Positions 44,050 to 53,420 of a stretch of 64,000 nucleotides of DNA are shown here, in pieces. The notes below the pieces were generated by a model, which saw nothing but the letters and a program-made list of their open reading frames with translations, did not search any database and was not told where the DNA came from. The DNA comes from Pseudomonas taiwanensis DSM 21245. GTDB lineage: Bacteria > Pseudomonadota > Gammaproteobacteria > Pseudomonadales > Pseudomonadaceae. The position numbers and the translations under genes were made by a program. Within the stretch, counting starts at the first letter, position 1. Every line of letters begins with the position of its first letter. The stretch covers positions 124,001-188,000 of the forward strand of contig NZ_AUEC01000012.1 of assembly GCF_000425785.1 (NCBI RefSeq). Reading direction: 5' to 3'.

Positions 44050-45480
44050 TTAAGAGATGGAGGTCTTGCTAGCCAACTGCGGAGCCTTCCCTTTGCGACG
44101 GTAGGCCACAGCCAGAATGGTGAACCAGATTGGCATGCAGAGCATTGCGTGCAGTGTGTCTGGCTCCAGGGCCAGAAGCACAATCACAAAGGCGAAGAAT
44201 GCCAGAACGAGCCAGGGCATCAGCAAGCCACCTGGCATTTTGAAGCGTGATGCTATGTGCAGTTGAGGGTCAATGCTGCGGTAGCGGATATAGGCAACCA
44301 CGATCATTGCCCAAGCAAAAATAAACAAGATTGCAGAGATGGTCGAAAGCACGGTGAATGCCTTCATCACCTCGGGGATGATGAACAAAATCACCAGGCC
44401 GGCACCCATGCATGAGCAGGAGAACACCAGTCCCCGTATAGGGATGGACGCCTTGGAGAGCGCGTGGAACAGCTTTGGCGCTTGTCCTTTGCCTGAGAGG
44501 CTGTAGAGCATCCTGCTTGTTGCGAATACCCCTGAGTTCGCTGCTGACATAGCTGATGTCAGTACGACCATGTTGATCATGCCGGCTGCTGCTGGGAGGC
44601 CGGCGAGCAGGAATACCTGCACGAACGGGCTCTGATCAATACTGATTTTTGCCCACGACGATACTGAAATGATGCAGCCCAGAGCGAGCACATAGAAAAT
44701 GATCACACGCACCGGTACCGAATTGATGGCTTTCGGCAAGGTTTTGTGCGGGTCGTGGCTTTCTGCTGCTGTGGTGCCAATCAGCTCAACGCCTGCAAAA
44801 GAGAAGATCGCAATCTGGAAGCCGGCGAAGAATCCGCTGATGCCATAGGGGAAGACAACACCGTCCTCTGTCAGGTGGCTCAGGGAGGCAACCACGCCCT
44901 GTGGTGAGGTGACCGACAGGCTGATCATCACCACCCCGGTCACGATAAGCGCAATGATCGCTACAACCTTGATCAGAGCAAACCAGAATTCAATTTCTCC
45001 AAACATCTTCACGGCGAACATGTTCAAGGCAAACATGATGGCGAGGACGCTAAAAGCAGGGGCCCAAGTAGGGATATCTGGGAACCAGAATTTCATATAG
45101 CTGCTGATTACCGTGCAGTCAGCGATTGCTACTACCACCCACGCCAGCCAGTACGACCAGCCGATGAAGTAGCCTGCCCACTGTCCGATGTACTGCGTGC
45201 AAAAGTCCGTGAAGGTTTTGTGCTTCAAGTTTGAGAGGAGAATTTCACCCATGGCCCTCATGACAAAGAACATGAAGAAACCGATGATGGCGTAGGTGAG
45301 GATGATTGAAGTGCCAGAGACGCTGATGGTTTTGCCTGAGCCCATGAACAGGCCTGTGCCAATTGCTCCACCGATTGCGATCAGCTGGATATGTCGGTTT
45401 TTCAGGTTTCGCTGCAGGGAGGATTCATCTGGTACATCGTCTGCTGCTTCATGCGATATGGGAGTGTTGCTGTGCTTCAT
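44050..45480 (-). CDS. CycA-like amino acid permease
   Basis: A 476-residue APC transporter with 12 helices, strongly reminiscent of E. coli CycA (D-serine/D-alanine/glycine permease) throughout: NRHIQLIAIGGAIGTGLFMGSG, FVMRAMGEILLSNL, and GVFATSRMLYSL. A small polar, possibly D-, amino acid is the expected substrate. In this island it may import a diaminopropionate derivative or another legume amino acid. The upstream gap carries two AAACTGCCATT motifs. Confidence 0.87.
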   Translation of the reverse strand: MKHSNTPISHEAADDVPDESSLQRNLKNRHIQLIAIGGAIGTGLFMGSGKTISVSGTSIILTYAIIGFFMFFVMRAMGEILLSNLKHKTFTDFCTQYIGQWAGYFIGWSYWLAWVVVAIADCTVISSYMKFWFPDIPTWAPAFSVLAIMFALNMFAVKMFGEIEFWFALIKVVAIIALIVTGVVMISLSVTSPQGVVASLSHLTEDGVVFPYGISGFFAGFQIAIFSFAGVELIGTTAAESHDPHKTLPKAINSVPVRVIIFYVLALGCIISVSSWAKISIDQSPFVQVFLLAGLPAAAGMINMVVLTSAMSAANSGVFATSRMLYSLSGKGQAPKLFHALSKASIPIRGLVFSCSCMGAGLVILFIIPEVMKAFTVLSTISAILFIFAWAMIVVAYIRYRSIDPQLHIASRFKMPGGLLMPWLVLAFFAFVIVLLALEPDTLHAMLCMPIWFTILAVAYRRKGKAPQLASKTSIS

Positions 45481-45968
45481 GCCTCATACCTTTATATTGT
45501 CTCTTTTAGAAGGGGGCTGATGCTGCTTGAAATTAATGTTGTCCTTCTGTAAATAGTTAATAAGGCTAGGCAAATACTAGAAAGCTAAAATCGATTTAGA
45601 GAGCAGTCTGCTTGACTGGCGCTTGCTCGTCTAGAACTGCTTCTGGATAGGCCTATTTACGCGGTGCGGCTATTGAAAAGCGAGGGAGGAAGGATATGCC
45701 AACAGACATGCAGTGCTGAATAGGTCAAAATGCTGTTTTTTTCGAGCAAAATGGCAGTTTACTGCGCATTTGTAATTTTATTCTCACAAAATGAAAAAAC
45801 GCCGTAAGCAAAATGCCTAGAGCGTTTTTATGTTTTATGGCCCAATCACTAATCACTGACAAAAACTGCCATTAAGAAGAAAATCAACAACTCGGCAGCT
45901 GCGGAAGGCAGCGGTTTTGTATACAATCATTTCCTTATCGCAACCCTCAGCATAATAAGGCCCAAGAT
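45481..45968. promoter_or_regulatory. Divergent control region with AAACTGCCATT repeats
   Basis: Between the CycA-like permease and the GST gene (488 bases). AAACTGCCATT occurs at 45863-45873, and its reverse complement at 45750-45760 next to GAGCAAAATGG. A third copy lies before the HD-domain gene (49721). No gene is supported in the gap. Confidence 0.5.
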
Positions 45969-46598
45969 ATGCCAGAGTTCAAATTGCACTGCTTTGCTCT
46001 TTCAGGTAACGCGTACAAGGTGGCTTTATTTCTCGCGCTTGCCAAGCAAGACTGGCAGGCGCTTTTTGTTGATTACCTGAACGGGGAGACCAAAACCAAG
46101 GAATGGCGCGTAGCAGTCAATGAGCAGGGAGAGGTTCCTGTGCTGGAGCATGGGGACAAGACGCTTAGTCAGTCTGCGCTCATCCTGGACTACCTGGCTA
46201 CGACGACTGGGCAGTTTGGCTCTGATAACGTAGAAGAAAAGCAAGAAATTTGGCGATGGATGCTTTTCGATAACCACAAATTTACAAGCTACTATGCCAC
46301 GTTGCGGTTTATGTTCGGGCTGCAAAAGGTAGGTGAAACGCCAGTGGTGCAGTTCCTCCGTGACAGAGCTCGCGCCGCCTATCAGGTCGTGGATGACCAC
46401 CTTCATGAGAGATGTTTCCTGGTCGGTGAGCGGCTAACCATTGCCGACCTCTCGTTAGCTGGCTATGTCTTCATGCCGGAGGCTACTGGAATTAGCGAAA
46501 CAGAGTTCCCGAATATCATGGCTTGGAAGGCGCGGATCATGGCGATGCCAGGTTGGAAGCATCCGTATGAGCTTATGCCTGGCCCAACCAGCTTGTAA
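45969..46598 (+). CDS. Glutathione S-transferase family protein
   Basis: A 209-residue protein. The thioredoxin-like N-domain contains SGNAYKVALFLALA and the cis-Pro segment GEVPVLEHG with LSQSALILDYLA; the helical C-domain contains TIADLSLAGYVF. The residue at the usual catalytic position is Ser12. Electrophile detoxification or a thiol transfer step is likely. AAGG lies upstream, and an EamA exporter follows 38 bases later. Confidence 0.85.
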   Translation: MPEFKLHCFALSGNAYKVALFLALAKQDWQALFVDYLNGETKTKEWRVAVNEQGEVPVLEHGDKTLSQSALILDYLATTTGQFGSDNVEEKQEIWRWMLFDNHKFTSYYATLRFMFGLQKVGETPVVQFLRDRARAAYQVVDDHLHERCFLVGERLTIADLSLAGYVFMPEATGISETEFPNIMAWKARIMAMPGWKHPYELMPGPTSL

Positions 46599-46636
46599 GC
46601 TGGAGAGCCTGAACTGTTTTGACACAGGAACTCGCT

Positions 46637-47554
46637 GTGAACCGATCTACATTCTGGTCGTTTGCTCTGGTGGTTGTCACCGCTATCTGGGGTTGGAGTT
46701 TTGTTGCAAAGCATGACCTCCAAGGCATAGCAGCCTCGTGCCTTAATAGTTGGTTGTTCTTGCTGGGGGGGGGCAGCCTGCTGCCGTTTGCTTTCAGCTC
46801 GTTGCTGAGGATAGGGAGAAAGGATTGGCTGGTCGGAGTGGCGGCGGGGGTTGTGCTGTTCGTTGCCTTTGCATTTCAAACGACAGGCATCCAGCTCACG
46901 TCTCCTTCGAACGCTGGTTTCATAACCGGGCTTGCAGTGGTTTTCACTCCGCTGATCCTGTATTTCGTGAGCGGTGAAAAGACCAGTAGCCTCCAGCTGG
47001 TAGGAGCAGTCATTGCCTTGGTGGGCTTGGCATTATTGAGCGTCAGAGGGTTTGAGTTTCATGTGGGGGATGTGCTGATCCTGGTGTGTGCTGTCTTCTT
47101 TGCGGCGCACATAGTGGTTCTTTCTAAAGGGCGCTTTTCGGGCTCGCCACTGGCTTTTGCCGTGATCCAGTTGTTTACGGTTGGTGTGCTTTCATTAGCT
47201 TGGAGCGTGGGGGCGGGTGAGTTCACAGTACCTGCTGACGTGGACAGTCAGATGATTGTGGTGCTGCTTGCAGTACTGAGCACGGCTCTTGCTTACGCAG
47301 TCCAAACCAAAGCACAAACAGTGATTCCAGCTCAGAAGGTTGCGTTGATACTTTTAGCTGAACCGGTATTTGGTGGTGTATTCGGCTATTTCCTGGCAGG
47401 AGACAGGTTAACCAGTGTTAACTTGCTTGGGGCGGCTCTCATCGTCTTTGGGATGCTGATCAGTGAGCTGCGTTCGGCCAATCAGCTTAAATTATTGAAA
47501 TTTAAGGCAATAAGTGGGAGACGGTGCGTGAAAAACGAGCAGAATGCCAGTTGA
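46637..47554 (+). CDS. EamA-family (DMT) exporter
   Basis: A 305-residue transporter with ten predicted helices in two EamA repeats; AIWGWSFVAKHDL opens the first, and LLAEPVFGGVFGYFLAGD closes the second. Such proteins export amino acids or metabolites. The GTG at 46637 with AGGAA nine bases upstream is preferred over a TTG at 46619. It forms a likely operon with the GST gene. Confidence 0.82.
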   Translation: MNRSTFWSFALVVVTAIWGWSFVAKHDLQGIAASCLNSWLFLLGGGSLLPFAFSSLLRIGRKDWLVGVAAGVVLFVAFAFQTTGIQLTSPSNAGFITGLAVVFTPLILYFVSGEKTSSLQLVGAVIALVGLALLSVRGFEFHVGDVLILVCAVFFAAHIVVLSKGRFSGSPLAFAVIQLFTVGVLSLAWSVGAGEFTVPADVDSQMIVVLLAVLSTALAYAVQTKAQTVIPAQKVALILLAEPVFGGVFGYFLAGDRLTSVNLLGAALIVFGMLISELRSANQLKLLKFKAISGRRCVKNEQNAS

Positions 47555-47610
47555 CACTTGCATTCCTGAGCGGCGATTATTCTCCAATACTTACGCAGCG
47601 AGCATTTACA

Positions 47611-47712
47611 ATGACTCAATTCAACCACGCAGCAACTGCTTTGAGCCTAAAGGCTTCTGCACGTCTGCGTGTTGCCGTTGCTAAGAAATCCAAGAAACAG
47701 CCGCTCATCTGA
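47611..47712 (+). CDS. Candidate 33-residue basic small protein
   Basis: An ATG at 47611 opens 33 codons. The N-terminal half is Ala/Leu-rich and amphipathic (ATALSLKASARLRVAVA), and the end is strongly basic (KKSKK). An in-frame longer version from 47524 exists but is less protein-like. A perfect 12-base inverted repeat follows 10 bases later. The ribosome binding site is weak. It could be a small membrane-active or regulatory peptide, or the leader of the downstream DapA-like gene. Confidence 0.35.
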   Translation: MTQFNHAATALSLKASARLRVAVAKKSKKQPLI

Positions 47713-47722
47713 CCGAGGCGCG

Positions 47723-47751
47723 CTGTCTCGTCAGGTGGGCTGACGAGACAG
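47723..47751 (+). terminator. Perfect 12-bp hairpin
   Basis: CTGTCTCGTCAG-GTGGG-CTGACGAGACAG. There is no T run, so it may act as a partial terminator, mRNA stabiliser or attenuator before the DapA-like gene. Confidence 0.5.
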
Positions 47752-47832
47752 ATGGCGCTAGGTATCCCTACCAGACCTCTTTCGACTCTTACCCTTCTGA
47801 CGATCACTTTCAGTCAGTAATAGGAGTTTTGC

Positions 47833-48699
47833 ATGTCGAGTTTTCGTGGAATCTGGATTGCCCTGGTTACACCATTCCGGTCATCTGAGATTGATTTTGA
47901 TGCTTTAGAGCGCCTGGTACAGAAGCTCATCGCTGATGGTGTTGCCGGATTTGTGGTCTGCGGCACCACGGGAGAAGCAGCTTCTCTATCAAAAGCTGAG
48001 CAGCTATCGGTGCTCGATGCTGTGCTCACTTGGGTGCGGCCATCGCAGGTCGTGATGGGGCTTTCGGGCAACAACATGCGAGAGATGCTGGCATTTCAGT
48101 TGGAAATTCAGAAGCGCGAAATTGCAGGGCTACTTGTACCCGCACCGTATTACATCAGGCCCTCACAAATAGGTATTGAGTCCTTTTTTACCGCGATCGC
48201 TGATGCAGCTTCTGTCCCGGTCATTGTTTACGACATCCCTTACAGGACGGGAGCTCGGATCGAACGGGAAACGCTCAGGAGGATTGTCCAGCATCCACGT
48301 ATCAGAGCGGTCAAGGATTGCGGCGGTGATAGCGAAACCACCATGGCGTTAATCCAGGATGGCCATGCTCAAGTGCTGGCTGGTGAAGATTCGCAGCTCT
48401 TCAACAGCCTGTGTCTAGGCGGGGTGGGAGCCATCTCCGCATCGGCGCATGTCAGGGCTGATCTCTACGTGAAAATGCAGAAACAATTGGATGAGGGCGA
48501 TGTTTTCGGAGGTCGTGAGACTTTCTATCGTCTTCTGCCCTGGATGCAGATGGCGTTCGTCGAGCCAAATCCGGCTGTTGTAAAGGCTGCTCTTGAGGTT
48601 CAAGGAATGCTAACTGCTGAACTGCGTGAGCCAATGCAGCGTTGTACTGCTGCAACACAATGTAAGCTGATTCAGGTGCTGAGTCAGCTCGGAATATAG
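47833..48699 (+). CDS. DapA-family aldolase/synthase, copy 1
   Basis: A 288-residue (beta/alpha)8 protein of the dihydrodipicolinate synthase family. The pyruvate loop CGTTGEAASLS, the Tyr in VYDIPYRTG and the Schiff-base Lys in RAVKDCGGD (about residue 160) are all present, so it should act on pyruvate or a 2-oxo acid. Biosynthetic DapA is similar in length, but the genomic setting beside exporters suggests a specialised role. Pyruvate is also the product of the diaminopropionate ammonia-lyase. Confidence 0.82.
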   Translation: MSSFRGIWIALVTPFRSSEIDFDALERLVQKLIADGVAGFVVCGTTGEAASLSKAEQLSVLDAVLTWVRPSQVVMGLSGNNMREMLAFQLEIQKREIAGLLVPAPYYIRPSQIGIESFFTAIADAASVPVIVYDIPYRTGARIERETLRRIVQHPRIRAVKDCGGDSETTMALIQDGHAQVLAGEDSQLFNSLCLGGVGAISASAHVRADLYVKMQKQLDEGDVFGGRETFYRLLPWMQMAFVEPNPAVVKAALEVQGMLTAELREPMQRCTAATQCKLIQVLSQLGI

Positions 48700-48953
48700 C
48701 ACCCTATCAGGTGGCTAGTAAGTAAATAGATTAAAGCGTGATGATGTTGCCTTTGTCGCTGCCTCAGTTGCTGTTTAGATAATTGGCCTGATGGGGTGGC
48801 GACTGAGTAATTTAAGTTAGAGTAGCGGTTCTATGCTTTGCTCCGAATTTCGAGAGTGAAGTGGCCAGAACTGAGGCTTATTAGAATGTAAACAAATGAC
48901 GTCCAATAATGCACCGCCATTTGAGGTTTAGGTCTAGTTATTAAGGTCGATCG

Positions 48954-48984
48954 CCCGGCTGTGAAAAAATGCAAAACAGCCGGG
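48954..48984. terminator. Hairpin between converging genes
   Basis: CCCGGCTGT, a 13-base loop and ACAGCCGGG, placed just past the 3' end of the HD-domain gene. Confidence 0.6.
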
Positions 48985-49000
48985 TATTTGAGTTCGCACC

Positions 49001-49642
49001 TTAGCTCGGCCAGCAGGAACGACGTATAATACTGCAAAAGTTCTCTTGCTTTAAATCTGGGTTTTTATCGGAGATCACGTCAGCCTTTACATTGCCAAAT
49101 GTCGTTTGCGGTTTGTGTGAGATACCGTCATAGAACGTTTGGATGATTGCTTCTTTAAAGTTTCTGCCACGAGGGTGCACTTTCACAACGGCATCCCGGA
49201 CACTTGGAGCCAAGTGCTCATGGTGCATGCCGAGGACGTCTGTTTCCACACCGGCTGTAACAAGTGCGATAAGTGGGTGCATATGCTCCGGAATCCCTGG
49301 AGTGGTATGGAGGGCAATGGCAGTCCATACACGTTCAACATCACGTTCGTCGATACCGTGTCTCTCAAGGAAGCTACGTGCTGCATTCGCACCATCTACC
49401 TCGAAACGGCAACATTTGCTGCTATGTTCGTGCGCCAGACCTAAGTCGTGGAACATACAACCTGCATAGAGAAGCTCAGGATCAAACTTTAGCCCTAGTC
49501 GTCTTCCAGCCAATGCGCCGAAATAGTAAACCCGGCTGGAATGATGAAAGAGAAGGGGAGAGACAGTTTCTCTTACGAGCTCAGTAATTTCCCGAGTCAT
49601 GGCGCTGTCCGGTACTTTAATACCAGCAATTTCTTCAGTCAT
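49001..49642 (-). CDS. HD-domain hydrolase, cyanamide-hydratase-like
   Basis: A 213-residue HD-fold metal protein. HHSSRVYYFGALAGRRL supplies the first His, MFHDLGLAHEH the HD pair, and IALHTT a further ligand. The order and spacing resemble fungal cyanamide hydratase (Cah/Ddi2), in which HSMRVFYWG and LLHDVGTAE occupy the same places. Cyanamide hydratase makes urea from cyanamide. Cyanamide arises from canavanine in some Vicia legumes, which would fit the island, but broad HD-domain relatives of other function exist. An AAACTGCCATT motif lies 79 bases upstream. Confidence 0.6.
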   Translation of the reverse strand: MTEEIAGIKVPDSAMTREITELVRETVSPLLFHHSSRVYYFGALAGRRLGLKFDPELLYAGCMFHDLGLAHEHSSKCCRFEVDGANAARSFLERHGIDERDVERVWTAIALHTTPGIPEHMHPLIALVTAGVETDVLGMHHEHLAPSVRDAVVKVHPRGRNFKEAIIQTFYDGISHKPQTTFGNVKADVISDKNPDLKQENFCSIIRRSCWPS

Positions 49643-50105
49643 GGGTTTATCTTTGGTTCTGGAGGTTGTAAGTGATTTTGGGGGGTACGTAGTCTGTCCT
49701 CAATAGGCTTTTTACGTCAAAAACTGCCATTTCCAGATTTTTTGGTCTAGCTCGTTAATATTGATGCTGCTCTTTCCACACATGGAGCAGGCTGACTACT
49801 CGATTCAGCAAGTGGTTGTGAGGCCCAGTTGCCTTTAATTTTGGTGATCATCAGGTACTGATGCTGCAGCATGAAGGTTCACCCGTCCGAATCTGGGCTG
49901 CCACTTAGGACACACGCACACTCAATCCATGGCCCAATGTGTGTAGGTAGATGACATCGTGTGAGCCCACCGGTTTTCAGCTGTTCGCCCAGACCAGAAA
50001 AAATCGCATAGGTTGGAGGCTTGACTTGAATTGCAATTACCTGTCAATTATTGCCATAGTACCTTTTTTGATTGTGTCTTTCTGATTGATAATCTCGGTG
50101 TACCA
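49643..50105. other. Intergenic region between divergent HD and AraC-type genes
   Basis: About 460 bases. It contains AAACTGCCATT at 49721-49731. The rest shows no clear gene or hairpin. An in-frame upstream extension of the next gene begins at 50031 but does not look like family sequence. Confidence 0.4.
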
Positions 50106-51077
50106 GTGCCCAACACCCGTACTATTGCAGTCCTCGCCTTACCGAACGTCCAGCTTCTCGATGTAGCAGGGCCCGTCGACGTTTTTGCTGAGGCCAATCA
50201 CCGTGCCGGATGGCCCGCGTATCGTCTTCTTTTGCTGTCCACTGAATCGGGGCCAGTAGTTAGTTCATCAGGGGCTCGTTTGGTTCCTGATGGGCGAATA
50301 GGGGGAGAGTTTGGATCTATCGATACCTTGCTTGTAGCTGGCACTCCATATGCTGCTGACGCACAGTACCTTAGATCTGGAATTCTCGATTGGCTGCGTG
50401 ATCAGGCCCATCGCTGCCGTCGCTTCGGATCGATCTGCAGTGGCGCTTTTGCATTGGCTTCGGCTGGCCTTCTTGATGGGCGGCGGGTTACCACTCACTG
50501 GGAACTGGCGGATACGCTTGCAAAGCGTTTTCCACTCATTGAAGTCGAGCCTGATGCCATCCAGGTGCATGATGGCAACCTACGCACTGCTGCAGGTGTA
50601 ACTGCAGGTCTTGATCTTGCTCTCTCGTTGGTTGAGGAGGATTTGGGTGTTCTTGTTGCTAAACAGGTTGCAAGCCATTTGGTGATGTACTTCAAGCGAC
50701 CAGGGGGGCAACTTCAATTTAGTCGGCATGGTGAGTTCTCACCGTTAGGTCGGTCTGCCATTCAAGCATTACAGCGGTATGTAGCAGCGAACCCAGGGGA
50801 AAACCACAGCATTGAAAGTCTTGCTGCCCGAGTTGGGTTAAGTGGACGCCATTTTGCTCGGGTATTTCGGGACGAGGTGGGCATGACGCCTAGAGCGTGG
50901 GTGGAGCTTGCCCGTATTGAGGCTGCCCGTGCACGTCTAGAGCTTGGTGTTGATGCTCCAAAGCAAGTGGCAGATATGTGCGGGTTTGCCAACGCTGATA
51001 CCCTGCGGCGGGCGTTCCAACGGCATTTCGGCATCTCCCCTGCGGAATATCGTAAACGTCATGGGCGTTCTGTTTGA
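50106..51077 (+). CDS. GlxA/FtrA-type AraC regulator (DJ-1-like N-domain)
   Basis: A 323-residue regulator. Residues about 5-190 form a class I glutamine amidotransferase-like domain with VLALPNVQLLDVAGPVDVF and the pseudo-nucleophile region FGSICSGAFALASAGLLDG, where a Cys is kept. Residues about 215-320 hold the two AraC helix-turn-helices (SIESLAARVGLSGRHFARVFRDE and PKQVADMCGFANADTLRRAF). It is divergent from the HD-domain hydrolase gene and may activate it. The GTG at 50106 is chosen by family alignment; an upstream ATG or TTG is possible. Confidence 0.82.
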   Translation: MPNTRTIAVLALPNVQLLDVAGPVDVFAEANHRAGWPAYRLLLLSTESGPVVSSSGARLVPDGRIGGEFGSIDTLLVAGTPYAADAQYLRSGILDWLRDQAHRCRRFGSICSGAFALASAGLLDGRRVTTHWELADTLAKRFPLIEVEPDAIQVHDGNLRTAAGVTAGLDLALSLVEEDLGVLVAKQVASHLVMYFKRPGGQLQFSRHGEFSPLGRSAIQALQRYVAANPGENHSIESLAARVGLSGRHFARVFRDEVGMTPRAWVELARIEAARARLELGVDAPKQVADMCGFANADTLRRAFQRHFGISPAEYRKRHGRSV

Positions 51078-51383
51078 AGGGTGGCAAATATGGGATGAAG
51101 CTCGTGGTAATTATAACTAGAAAGGGGGGCTGTGGCCCCCCCCCTTGATTTTTTGGCTCTATTGCATAACCCTCTACAATTACAGTGCGCTATTCCTGCT
51201 GTCTGCCTTTTCAAGCTCTAATTTTAGCTTATGACTTTCTGATTTATTGTATAAGTCCGATACTGAGTCTCATGACTGGCAGGCGTTTGATGAGTCTGTT
51301 TACGTGCCTGGGCATGGGGCATAGGTAGAGCGGATCGTGTCGGAGCTATGGGTTGCTACGAAATCGCATTCTAAAAATGCGAT
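51078..51383. terminator. Terminator-rich gap
   Basis: GGGGGGC-TGT-GGCCCCCC then TTGATTTTTT (about 51124-51153) ends the AraC-type gene. ATCGCATT-CTAAA-AATGCGAT (about 51363-51383) lies just past the CoA-transferase stop on the minus strand. Nothing else was found. Confidence 0.7.
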
Positions 51384-52961
51384 CTACCCTATTGTTCCGG
51401 AATCCATCATATTTCCATGCTTGCGTAAATTTATATGGAAATTAAAGCATTCCTCTAGGATGTGAGGTGTTTGGCCGCCTATCAGTGTGCAAGCTCTATC
51501 GAAGTACTTTTGCAGCAATGGGCGGTAATCTGGGTGGACACATTTTTCAATGATCAACAGTGCCCTTTCTCTTGGCGCCAATCCCCGCAAATCGGCTAGG
51601 CCCTGTTCTGTGACAATAATGTCAACGTCATGCTCAGTGTGATCAACATGTCCAACCATTGGCACCGCGCTAGAAATCTTTCCACCCTTAGCGATTGACT
51701 TAGTAACGAAAATCGCCAGATGCGCATTGCGGGCAAAGTCACCTGAGCCGCCCAAGCCATTCATCATATGGGTGCCCCCTACGTGGGTAGAATTAACATT
51801 GCCGTAAATGTCGAATTCAAGTGCAGTGTTAATGCTAATAGTGCCAAGCCGACGAATGATCTCCGGATGGTTGGAAATTTCCTGCGGGCGAAGTACCAAT
51901 TTTTCTTTGTATCTGTCTAGATTGGCCATGACATGATGGCACATACTTTCGGACATGGTGAATGAGCAGCCCGAAGCCCCGACAACCTTGCCCGTATCTA
52001 TCAATTCAAACGTAGAGTCTTGCAAAACCTCGGAATACATGGTTAAACCGCTGAAGTGTGATTTCTGCAGTCCGCTCATAACAGCGTTGGCGATGGTGCC
52101 AACACCTGCCTGTAATGGCAGTAAGCTCGTCGTTAGATTTCCTCGCTCTACCTCCATCTCGAAGAAGCTAATCAGGTGATCAGCGATGCTTTCAGTTTCG
52201 TCGTCCCCTGGTTGAACAACGGAGTAAGAGTCTTCCTTGTCTGTGATAACGATTGCAGCGATCCGTGCTGGGTCAACTGGAATGAAAGTGGTTCCGATTC
52301 GTTCTTGGGTGGTAGTAAGGGGGATAGGCTCTCGGTTGGGGCGTCTTGACGGGATATATATATCGTGCAACCCCTCCAAAGCAGCGGGGTGGGCCAGGTT
52401 TAGTTCGATAATCACCTTTTCAGCTTGTTCAACGAAGCTAGCCGAGTTGCCGGTAGAGGTGGTCGGTACAATGCCTCCAGTCTCTGTAATTGCACAGGCC
52501 TCAATGACAGCCACATTGATCTTAGGCAGGCTGCCTGAGCGCAACTGCTCTGCAGTATCAGACAGGTGATGGTCGATATACATGACTTCACCGCTGTTCA
52601 CTGCTGTGCGCATCACGGGGTCTGACTGATAGGGCATGCGACGAGATAAAAGACCGCTCTCAGCCATTAATCCATCCATCTCATTTCCCAAGCTGGCTCC
52701 AGTAATAAGAGTGATTTTTAACTCTTCATGTTTGGCGCGTTCGGCCAAGGCCATAGGGACTAGTTTGCTCTCGCCTGCACGGGTAAAACCGCTCATTCCA
52801 ACAGTCTGGCCATTTTTTATCAGCTTAGCGGCTTCGTCGGCAGAGGTAATCTTCTCGCACAAATGCTTCAGGCGAATACGATCGGGATACAGGGACACAA
52901 ATAATTCCTCATTACGGTTTTTGATGCAGATTTCCCAGAGGCGTTGCCTAAGTGGTCGCAT
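51384..52961 (-). CDS. Acetyl-CoA hydrolase/CoA-transferase family protein
   Basis: A 525-residue class I-type CoA-transferase. GQTVGMSGFTRAGESK near residue 50, GVGTIANAV and the catalytic Glu region MYSEVLQDS (about residue 320) are present, together with GGTHMMNGLGGSGDFARNA. It resembles succinyl-CoA:acetate CoA-transferases and acetyl-CoA hydrolases of about 500 residues. The start is uncertain; in-frame ATGs lie at 52961 and 53018. It may recycle CoA from an acyl product of the catabolic genes; no direct link is visible. Confidence 0.82.
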   Translation of the reverse strand: MRPLRQRLWEICIKNRNEELFVSLYPDRIRLKHLCEKITSADEAAKLIKNGQTVGMSGFTRAGESKLVPMALAERAKHEELKITLITGASLGNEMDGLMAESGLLSRRMPYQSDPVMRTAVNSGEVMYIDHHLSDTAEQLRSGSLPKINVAVIEACAITETGGIVPTTSTGNSASFVEQAEKVIIELNLAHPAALEGLHDIYIPSRRPNREPIPLTTTQERIGTTFIPVDPARIAAIVITDKEDSYSVVQPGDDETESIADHLISFFEMEVERGNLTTSLLPLQAGVGTIANAVMSGLQKSHFSGLTMYSEVLQDSTFELIDTGKVVGASGCSFTMSESMCHHVMANLDRYKEKLVLRPQEISNHPEIIRRLGTISINTALEFDIYGNVNSTHVGGTHMMNGLGGSGDFARNAHLAIFVTKSIAKGGKISSAVPMVGHVDHTEHDVDIIVTEQGLADLRGLAPRERALLIIEKCVHPDYRPLLQKYFDRACTLIGGQTPHILEECFNFHINLRKHGNMMDSGTIG

Positions 52962-53420
52962 AGATTGGAGAATTTTTTTATTTTCGCAAAAGAGTAGATC
53001 CCGATGCTTGTAAAACATCACGGTGTTTTCTCTATTGATTACCAGTGCATAAGTGTGCAAGGCAGCTAAGCAAGGTTTATGCTTTAGTTGTAAGTGTGTT
53101 GACAGTTCAGTGCGTTTCAGCGCTGGGAGAGATGACGACTTTTGCAGATGTTTTGATAGCGCCTCGGTACGACTGGTGCCGACATTTTCTGGTGTCGCGC
53201 CAGTTGGCTACAAATGGTGCAGAGCGTCAGATTCTGCCGAAAACGTACTTATCCAGACATGAGTCCATTCAGTTTAGACCTTAGTATAGTCTCTCTTTTA
53301 GGCTCTTCTTACCATCTGGTGAGTAAAGAATAAAAGTCCTGACCTGATGCGATCCGGCACGTAGGCTTGATCAAATCATGCCTCCGCAGCGATTATGTTT
53401 GGCAGCTGGTATAGGTAACC
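52962..53420. other. Intergenic region, about 460 bases
   Basis: It lies between the start of the CoA-transferase gene and the end of the ArgP-like gene, both on the minus strand. It should contain the CoA-transferase promoter. Small plus-strand ORFs (53045-53284) have no supporting signals. Confidence 0.35.
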
